Shown: positions 21,090 through 28,093 of the stretch, one piece after another
Numbering within the stretch: position 1 is the stretch's first letter
How the letters are laid out: each line of letters starts with the position of its first letter
Source: Phoronis australis
Taxonomy: Eukaryota > Phoronida > Phoronidae
Assembly (NCBI GenBank): GCA_002633005.1
Contig: NMRA01000637.1
Coordinates: 99,060-127,152 of the forward strand
Direction of reading: 5' to 3'
DNA: 28,093 nt
Notes under the pieces: model-generated
Told to the model about the DNA's origin: nothing
The model's database searches: none
What the model saw: the letters and a program-made list of their open reading frames with translations, nothing else
Program-made: the position numbers and the translations under genes

Positions 21090-21490
21090 AGGGCCCGGTC
21101 TATAATCTTTGTACTCGAAACAAACTGGAAAATACTTTTGGCAATTTTTTCTGCTCATTTTGTGCGAATTCAAGATAACTGGTTATCAGATGGTGCTCGA
21201 ATAATTATAGTTCATGCATATGAGTTTCTAGTTCAAATTTGCACTTAAAAGCCCTCATACGCGTGTTACAAACTCGAGTAAAAACTCGAAACTTCGAGTT
21301 TAAACTCAAACTTTTAGGTTTAATGTTTGATTTTCAACTGCAAACTAGGACTAATCAATCATCCACGTAAGTCATTATGTATTCGAGCATTGAGTAATGG
21401 ACACTTATCTTGAGTTTGCTCAAAAGTACATTGAAAAATGTCAAACATTATTTCGAGCTTCATTTCAAGTAAAAGGATTCGAGACTGGGC
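21090..21490. repeat. Palindrome inside the left arm, centred at 21291
   Basis: The core is AAACTCGAA (21282-21290), two bases, TTCGAGTTT (21293-21301). Weaker inverse similarity extends outward on both sides to the GGGCCC words near 21091 and 21488, including TCAAGATAACTGG-like and TCAAGATAAGTGTCC-like strings. The right arm has the corresponding centre near 25965 in a more degraded form. Confidence 0.6.
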
Positions 21491-22017
21491 CCAGAACTCA
21501 GACAGTTCACTGCTTTGGTTGTGTGATCGCGACTCATTCTCAAGCAGAGATAACATCTGGGGCACGGCTGCAGCGACCAACGGCGGTTTCAAATTTAAGA
21601 AGACAGAATGGGACTCCCTGACTTCAGTCGTGAGGACTGGCAGGGACAGGGTGGCCTAGTAACTTCATTTAGTTTCGACCTGGCCGTGTGAGTCGTGCTG
21701 CGATTCGATCTTGACATGGATTTGATGAATTGTGTCATGGCCGATAATTCATCAGTATTCCTACTTCATATCATTTTAAAATGCAAGTGCGTACTTATTT
21801 TAGACATGCGGGCAATTTCGCATGCGCATGAAATCTGACTACCGTTTCTAGTTGTGCTGGCCAGCTGGAGACGGTGGTCACTGTCTACATAAACCCAAAC
21901 AAAGTGTTTTAGTGCCAGGGCGTTGTTTTCGGTATAGGTGCATCTAATAGCCGAAATATGGTTTATTTTAGCATGTAAATGTATTAAAATCACCTGAGTT
22001 TGAAAGTTTAGATATTT

Positions 22018-22110
22018 TTGGAGCGGTGAATCTTCGGAATGGTGAATCGTTGAAGTAGTGACCATTCGGAATAGTCAGTGAACCTTCCGAGTAGTAAACT
22101 TTCGAAATAG
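22018..22110 (-). repeat. Short-word array, inverted copy
   Basis: GGTGAATCTTCGGAATGGTG, GACCATTCGGAATAGTC, GTGAACCTTCCGAGTAGT and related words repeat about every 20-22 bp. This is the inverse complement of the type seen at 20985-21080. Confidence 0.6.
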
Positions 22111-22431
22111 CGGGATGTAAGCAACTTAAGTAACACGCTAAAATACAACCAGATATACAAATTTGTTGAGCCATTCGCCAACTAGACTTCATATTTCCGT
22201 CTGAGTATCCAATGAGGTGTAATCACTCATTTAAGTATGGCTGATGTGAAACTTCGGCAGGAAATAACGCGAGAATGTTCTCTTTTTGGACCACATTACA
22301 TCCGAATTAGTGTCCTGTTCGTTTCGAGCAACCGTCACAGCATCCTCGTATCTGGTATTACAAAATCCGTCTCATCTCATGAACATGAATAGTCGTCATG
22401 TATACAGATTTCCCTTCCCCCTAATTAAGCT

Positions 22432-23349
22432 AATGAATGAATCACACTAAAAGAGTGAAATGGATAAGCAAACTACGGATGTAGAATTAATACAACTAAG
22501 CGTCAACGTTGCAGATGGTTTGAACAGTTATGTAGAACGGGAATACTGTACTTAAGACAGTGACTGCTTCTTACCGACCTCTGCCGGGCGACCCGGGAAA
22601 TAAGTCGTGGCAGCGCCGGGTGGTGACATGAATTTTCCACAAGGAAAATGATACCGTTTTTAAAAGTGGGTACAAGTTTTTTGTGTGTGCATTCCACTCA
22701 CTGTTTAGGAATAGACCACTCTTCAGTAGGCCCGAGAAAACCCCATTCAATTACGGCGCGGATCCTCGTCTAAAACAACGTAAATTTGGCTTTATCTAGT
22801 CAAACTGTTGAAAAAAACGCTTTGTGTCACGTGATAAAAAGTATTGGTTTCTGTTTCAAAGAAGCATCCGTAGACAAAAGAATCTTTAGAAACCCCATAA
22901 TCACACAAGTCTCGAGATGTAGCCATGCATTGCTTGCGAGGCGCGTGAATTAATACTTGAAACTGGCTTTTCTCACGATAAGTGTCTTGGGCCCCTGAAC
23001 GCAACCCAGCAGCTTCATCGCGTTAGATTCCTGCAACCGTTGCTTTTGACCCAGGTGCTCGTTTTTTTAGCTCTCTCAAACACAGAGAGCCAATATTTCA
23101 GGCCGCCCGCGTGTGAAACTAAACTCTTCTCTTACCCAACCCGTTCCCTTCTCACGCGACGCATAAACTGTATTCCCCCTCGTGCACCACGTTAGAACGC
23201 GTCTCGATTTATTTTCATGTACACTGTATTTGCTTGCGTACAAACCAACTCTGGTCTCGCCTATTACTCCTTATAGACCGGGATCCCAGAGCTTTTTGGT
23301 CATGAAAAGGTAACCAATTTTCTTTGGTGCCACATGGTTGGAAATGGCC
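22432..23349. other. Left part of the inverted-repeat spacer; no gene
   Basis: No open frame above about 75 codons and no recognised domain. It includes the second copy of the CCAAT/E-box-type block (22756-22840) and a short hairpin AGCTCTCT...AGAGAGC near 23070-23093. Confidence 0.4.
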
Positions 23350-24600
23350 GTCTGCCAGGTTCGCTCTGGTAGATGTGGTCAGGGGAGCCAAGAGAATGAC
23401 ACTCAAAAATTGTGCTAGATATTTTTTTCTGGTAACCACATCAAACTTTCTTGGATACCTACTACGTAATCCACTGTATCAAAATTGGTCACTGCCAGAC
23501 AATTTCAGTGGTGGGAATTATCAGCCAGACGTTTATAAACAAGGCAAAATTTGAACTAGATCAATCTAAGAGCTAACCGCATGAAACCAGTTGCAAAATA
23601 TTCAGCGTGAGCCCCGGTATCGCGAATGAACACTGCCAGACAATTCTAGTGGTGGGTTAGCCCCCCAGACACGCCCAAATACCCGAGTTAAGCTAGACCA
23701 ACCCACCAGGTAACCGTTTGAAACCAATTGCACGATTTTCAGCATCACTGTACATGGCACAACAGTTAGATGCCAGACAATTTTAGTACTGGGGTGCCCC
23801 TGCCAGACGATTATCAAAAGGGGTTAGAAATTGAGCTAGATCAACCCAAGAGGCAACTGCATGAAACCAGTTGCAAAATATAAGCTGGAAGCCCAAGTAT
23901 CAAGCATTAATACTGCCAGACAAATCTAGTGGTGGTTATCCCCGCCAGACACGCCCAAGTACATGAGTTGAGCTGGATCAACCCACCAGGTAACTGTTTG
24001 AAACCAATTGCACGATGTTCAACATCACTGTACATAGCACAACAGTAAGATGACAGACAATTTCAGTGGTGGGGTGTTCCTGCCAGATGACTATAAAAAA
24101 TAATTGCAGGTGGTCTCATACACGTTGTACCAGGCGTGCGCAGGCCTCTTATGTGGGTCTATTGCACTGATCACCTGGAAATATTTTTATGCTTTATTAA
24201 TATATGATTAAAACCGAGCTGAGGAGCTAGAAACCTGGCTCAAGGGTTTAGCAGTGTGACCTGGTGGGACTCGAACCCACGACCTCGAGTAAAGAAAGCG
24301 GGCACTTATCAACCAGGCCACATTGCCTCCTTTGCCAGCCGACTACAGAAAGAGCAAAAATTTGAGGTAAATCAACCAAGAAGTAACCGCATGGAACCAG
24401 TTGTAAAATATTCTCCGTAGGCCCAAGCATTATGAACAAACACTGCGATACACGTCTAGTTGTGGATTAGCCCCGCCACATACGATCAAATATCTGAGTG
24501 GAGCCAGATTTACCCGCCTGGTAACCGTCTGGAACCGTTTGCATAATGTCGAGCTACATTCTGCATGCAACAAAAGGTACTTTACAGATATTTTCAGCAT
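23350..24600 (+). repeat. Satellite-like array of alternating ~141/137-bp units
   Basis: The unit starts TGCCAGACAATTTCAGTGGT. TGCC(TGAC) anchors occur at 23353 (degenerate), 23493, 23634, 23771, 23914, 24051 and 24444 (TGCG). Spacings are about 140, 141, 137, 143, 137 and then 393, the last enlarged by a SINE insertion. Two unit types alternate. Type A carries CGCATGAAACCAGTTGCAAA and type B carries CGTTTGAAACCAATTGCACG, so the higher-order period is about 278-280 bp. The array fades at both ends. Confidence 0.75.
24096..24332 (-). mobile_element. tRNA-derived SINE with target-site duplication
   Basis: On the minus strand the head has an A box TGGCCTGGTTGATAAG (24320-24305) and a B box GGTTCGAGTCC (24277-24267), as in RNA polymerase III promoters. 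The acceptor stem does not pair, so it is a SINE and not a tRNA gene. A ~150-bp body follows, ending in a T-rich tail. Flanking it are TGCCAGATGACTATA (24081-24095) and TGCCAGCCGACTACA (24333-24347), an imperfect 15-bp duplication of sequence that occurs once in other satellite units. The element thus inserted into the array after it formed, probably using a LINE's enzymes. Confidence 0.75.
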
Positions 24601-24690
24601 CGGGGCAGTAGCATTCAGAGGTTTGGTCGATGCAGGGGCGAATTTTTATTGGACGCCCCTAATGCCCTGATCAAATGCATATATCCTATT
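24601..24690. other. Junction sequence with a small hairpin
   Basis: Contains AGGGGCG, a 13-base loop and CGCCCCT at about 24635-24661. No other feature seen. Confidence 0.4.
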
Positions 24691-24752
24691 CAGGCCCGTA
24701 ACCAGCATTGAGCGGGGGTGGTTCGAATTTCAAGAACGGTGGACCTTTGGTA
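24691..24752 (+). mobile_element. Left terminus of a CAGGCCCGTA-type DNA transposon
   Basis: Begins CAGGCCCGTAACCAG at 24691, followed by GCGGGGGTGGTTCGAA and GGTGGACCTTT. This wording is typical of a widespread marine-invertebrate DNA transposon end. The inverse end TACGGGCCTG closes at 27146. The sequence between is mainly the right arm of the long inverted repeat. Confidence 0.5.
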
Positions 24753-24799
24753 TTTTGCAGACGTCGGCACTGCAGACTTTTCGGTAAGGCACTTGGCGA

Positions 24800-26397
24800 A
24801 GCTTAATTAGGGGGAAGGGAAATTTGTATGCACAACCATGACTCTGAGCTCTATGTTCATGAGATGAGACGGAATTTTTAATAGCAGAAATGAGGATGCT
24901 GCGACGGTTGCTCGCAAAGAACGGGACACAAGTTAGGACGTAATATGGTCCAGAAAGAGAACATTCTCGCATTATCTCCTGCCAAAGTTTCAAATCAGCC
25001 ATGTTTACATGAGTGATTACACCTCATTGAATACTAAGAAGAAAATATGAAGTTTAGTCGGCGAATGACTTAACAAATTTGTTTATATGGTTGTATTTTA
25101 GCGTGTTACATGTACTTATTATGTTGCTTACATCACGGAAAATGGGAACAGCCCACAATTTTGAAGGTTCACTACTCGAAGGTTCACCACTCCGAAGATT
25201 CACTTCTGCAAAAATATCTAAACTTTCAAACTCAGACGTGACTTTTAAACTTTTCGGCACGCAAAAATAAACGATATTTCGGTTATTAGATGCACCTGTA
25301 CCGAAAACAACACCCGGGCACTAAAACACTTGGTTTGGATTCCATGTAGACAATGATCACCGTCTCATGCTGGCCAGCACAACTAGAAACGGTAGTCAAA
25401 TTTCATGTGCATGCGAAATTGCTCGCATGTCTTTCAATGAGTACTCACTTGCATTTTGAAACGGTATGAAGTAGGAATACTGGTGAATTATCAATCATGA
25501 TACAATTCATCAAATCCACGTCAAGATCGCATTGCTGCGCGACGCACATGGCCGGGTCGAAACTAAATGAAGTTAGTAGGCCACCCTTTCCCTGGCAGTC
25601 GTCACGAAGTCAGGGAGTCCCATTTAGCCGTCAGGGAGTCCCATTTAGTCTTTGTAAATTGAAACCGCCGCTGGTCGCCGCGGCCGTGCCCCAGACGTTG
25701 TCTCTTCTTGAGAAGGAGTCGTGATCACACAATCAGAGTAGTGAACTCTCGGAGTTCTGGGCCCAGTCTCGAATCTTTTTACTCAAAATGGAACTCGGCG
25801 AAATAATGTTTGGCGTTTTTTAATCTGCTTTTGGGCGAACTCAAGATATGTGTCTATTACTCTATGCTCGAGTACAGAATGACTTATTTGCATAATATAA
25901 TAATCCTAGTTTGCAGTTGACAAATCCAACATTAAAGCTAAAAGTTCTGAGTTTGAACTCTAAATTTCGAGTTTTTATTCGGGTTTGTAGCGCGAAAGAA
26001 AGTTTTTATGTGCAACCTTGGACTAGAAACTGATATGCATGAACTATAATTGTTCGAGCACAATATGATAACCACTTATCTTGAGTTCGCACAAAAGGAG
26101 AAGAGAAATTGCCGAAAATAATTTCGAGTTCGTTTCAAGTACAAAGATTAGCGACCGGGACCTGGTTTTGGAACAGTAGTGAATTTTGGAAGAGAACGAA
26201 CCTTCGGAGCAGTGGGCATTCGGAGTACTGGACCTTCGGAGTATTAAACCTTCGTCATAATGACATGGAGCCGTGGAAATATTTTCCATCAAGTTTGTAG
26301 CTCGTATGAATTCTTCAAGGTTGTGCACCATTGACATTGATTGACTGGAGAAAATTTTCATTGACCAAAGTTGAGGTCTATGCCTATTTTTCCATCA
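24800..26397 (-). repeat. Right arm of the long inverted repeat (1598 bp)
   Basis: Inverse complement of 20843-22431. Differences from the left arm include a 21-bp local duplication (GTCAGGGAGTCCCATTTAG at 25609 and 25630) and a degraded central palindrome near 25945-25990. Short-word arrays lie at 25150-25215 and 26180-26260. The outer end stops at 26397 (TCCATCA) with flank TAACGG; the left arm's outer flank is AAATT. No target duplication is apparent. Confidence 0.85.
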
Positions 26398-27055
26398 TAA
26401 CGGGAAAATGCTCAACGGTGTATTCTTAGTGCAAAAAACACTGTAGTTGAATGTCTGGTTTCTTAGCAACGGCGGAGTACTGCCTATAATGAACTTACCG
26501 TCAGCGTGTACTAAGAACAGAAACGTTCAAACATGTACACGCATGCACGTCAATCCACCAATCCACAATCAAAGTGGACACTAGATGAACAGCATATTTG
26601 CATATTTTACGATCACTTTGAATTCAAAATTGGAAAATACCGAGACTTCTACCGTACTATGCTTGCAATTGAACGAAAATAGCAGAGTTTAAGGCATTTA
26701 CACCGCACTACATTTTGGGATCTCTCTTGCTGCTATATACAAAACATTTAGCTTACTTAGGTCGTAGGACTAGACTTTTATGCTTAGGTATAGACATTCA
26801 CTTCTGGACTAACTTGTTACCCTTTGGTGTAGCCACCACGCGCGTGGTTTATGAACAATATAAATCCTCCTCTTGCGTGATTCAGTCATCTACACAAACA
26901 GCGGCACTCGGGCGAAGTTTGCCGAGTACGGCCCGATGGCACATGAAGCGCTTTGAAGCAGAAGCAGAAATTCAAAATTATTACTAACTTAGTTAACATT
27001 TTAATTAGTTGGACTAGTAGCTGCAATAATTTTGTTGTTAATGTCCATTCATATC
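26398..27055. repeat. Flank containing a second copy of the 17.05-kb MITE-like sequence
   Basis: Bases 26584-26645 (ATGAACAGCATATTTGCATA, then ATTCAAAATTGGAAAATACC and GAGAC) resemble 17060-17122, and ACATTTTGGGATC near 26710 resembles ATTTTGGGAAAG near 17225. The inverted ends of that family are not preserved here. The remainder has an ACTCGG...CCGAGT hairpin near 26906-26927 and no gene. Confidence 0.45.
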
Positions 27056-27146
27056 CCTATCTTTAACGAATATTCTGGGGATGGACCTTTTCAGCGAGGG
27101 AGGGGTTCGATGGAACCCCCGAATCCCGCCTCCGGCTACGGGCCTG
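27056..27146 (-). mobile_element. Right terminus of a CAGGCCCGTA-type DNA transposon
   Basis: Ends GGCTACGGGCCTG at 27146, the inverse of the terminus at 24691. Just inside is a perfect 7-bp hairpin GGGGTTC-GATG-GAACCCC (27102-27119). Flank after the end reads TACTATT. The flank before 24691 reads TCCTATT, a seven-base match with one difference. Confidence 0.55.
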
Positions 27147-27873
27147 TACTATTAAAAATGAAAGTGTAAAGGTGAAGTATAAATTATTATCTTTATTTAA
27201 TTCAACTGCAGTTCAGCCACTTTCCAAAAAGATTATACACACTGGGTGGATACCGGGGCCGTCGAAACGGTGACTGAGCAACTTATACAACATCTATTAA
27301 TAATTAATACGAACGTGCTTTATATTCGTTATGAAGACAAAAAGCGAACATTTCCATAGCCCGCATATCTGTGTCGTTCAAATGAAATGATTGTCAATCT
27401 AACTAAACTGAAACACTATCAGGACTCCTCGTTATACCCACGAAATGTGAATAACATGTTCGCAACATGAACAGAATGTTTTACCTACGTTACAACGTTG
27501 ATAGTTTCCACGAAATCTAACACGACCATACGTACCCAATATCAGGTGCAACAGACGTGTTTCAGCCTTTTTGAAGAACATAATATCAAACATAAAAATA
27601 CGGACTGTTCCAAAGAGAGGTCAACAGCCGATCAACTGAAGTTCTTCCTCTTACGTAGCACTGAGAACGCGCCGTTTTCCAGCACTTCACGTAATATTGG
27701 GTCTGCGAATTTCAACTTTTGGTAAAACATTGTTCCCCATCTGGCGAAGTTCGGGCGGTTATGGGCAAAGAGTACATCTAGCACTGACGGGAAATTCTTG
27801 ATATAGCCACTGACGTCATTGGTCTAGACGCATCTCTGGAGTTCTATGTGGGCTCAGTTTATGAGAAAGATGT
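27147..27873. other. No recognised gene
   Basis: AT-rich sequence. The longest frame (27498-27725 plus) has no recognisable motif. I see no repeat or RNA gene. Confidence 0.4.
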
Positions 27874-28093
27874 CAGTGGCGGATCTAGGATATCATAAAG
27901 GAGGGCCCAATATTTTGTCTCGAGCGAACGCGTAAAGTTCGGCTGTATGGGCGCAACCAGCCTGAAATCTAGAGGTGCCCGAACTCCTGGGAATGTAGAA
28001 CTTTTACTAAAAAACGAACGGAGGACTAAAAAAAAAACGGAAGACGATTGAGCCGTCGGTGTCGATCAGGCGCGCTTGCAATCGGGTCTGAGC
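27874..28093 (+). mobile_element. Terminus of a DNA transposon of the window-start family (truncated)
   Basis: Begins CAGTGGCGGATCTAGGATAT at 27874, followed by AACCAGCCTGAAATC, GAACTTTTACTAAAA, GGAGGACTAAAAA and AAAAACGG. The block order matches the minus-strand element at 1-193 and the element at 18870-19124. It runs off the window end. Confidence 0.5.

Larger units (their letters stand above)
20843..22431 (+). repeat. Left arm of a long inverted repeat (1589 bp)
   Basis: This arm is the inverse of 24800-26397 along its whole length. Matching landmarks are TGATGGAA at the outer end (20843 and 26397), AACTTTGGTCAATGAAA (20868 and its inverse near 26372), TAATTATAGTTCATGCAT (near 21203, inverse near 26050), CTGGGCCCAGAACTC (21486, inverse near 25770), GTTTCTAGTTGTGCTGGCC (21843, inverse near 25388) and CTAATTAAGCT at the inner end (22421-22431 and 24800-24810). 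The arms have diverged by substitutions and small indels but both boundaries are sharp. There is no long open frame. The arm contains two arrays of a roughly 20-bp word (20985-21080 and, inverted, 22018-22110) and its own palindrome centred at 21291. Confidence 0.85.

Noticed and set aside
24255-24328. Functional tRNA gene on the minus strand
   Set aside because: A and B boxes are good but the acceptor stem does not pair and a SINE body with target duplication follows.
1-28093. CRISPR array or bacterial operon
   Set aside because: No regularly spaced identical repeats with unique spacers, and no clustered co-directional genes; the sequence is animal in character.

Overview
The window reads as non-coding, repeat-rich DNA from an animal genome, most likely a marine invertebrate. 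It is AT-rich, lacks bacterial gene packing, has a TRIM-type RING exon bounded by a splice acceptor, and carries several classes of transposable element. An anthozoan or similar non-bilaterian or lophotrochozoan source is possible, judged only from the style of the repeats. The species cannot be fixed from the sequence. Two single N positions (5546 and 13202) both behave like assembly joins.

Layout. Bases 1-193 hold one end of a CAGGGG...GATCC-type DNA transposon. Bases 194-5545 have no recognisable gene. At 5547-5835 on the minus strand lies the first coding exon of a TRIM-like RING-finger protein, cut off at the N. Bases 5860-10707 hold a degenerate two-copy tandem repeat (6189-6690), a retroelement-like hairpin (6818-6845), a perfect 11-bp hairpin (7777-7802), an E-box/CCAAT block (8440-8530) and a tRNA-like SINE head (9830-9895). 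Bases 10708-16025 are an LTR retrotransposon with 138-bp LTRs, a PBS, and gag, protease, RT, RNase H and integrase. Its LTRs are about 99% identical, yet its coding region carries a frameshift, two in-frame stops and a duplication around the N. Two MITE-like elements follow (16141-16845 with a TA duplication; 17053-17406 with 31-bp perfect inverted ends). A hammerhead-like motif lies at about 17775-17831. At 18870-19124 is a small DNA transposon of the same broad style as the one at the window start.

From 19810 to 20842 (minus) is a decayed non-LTR retrotransposon RT fragment. It abuts the most striking structure: a long inverted repeat, left arm 20843-22431 and right arm 24800-26397, about 1.59 kb each, around a 2.37-kb spacer. 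Each arm carries arrays of a short GAAGGTTCA-like motif, and the left arm has its own internal palindrome. The spacer contains a satellite-like array of alternating ~141- and ~137-bp units (about 23350-24600), interrupted by a tRNA-derived SINE with a clear target-site duplication. A second pair of inverted ends (24691 and 27146) brackets the right arm and may define a separate DNA transposon. The window closes with another DNA-transposon end (27874-28093).

Only the RING exon looks like a host gene. The rest is a nested record of mobile-element insertion. Nothing here is a clear new gene system. The parts most worth following are the long inverted repeat with its satellite spacer, and the young but broken LTR element with unusual LTR ends.
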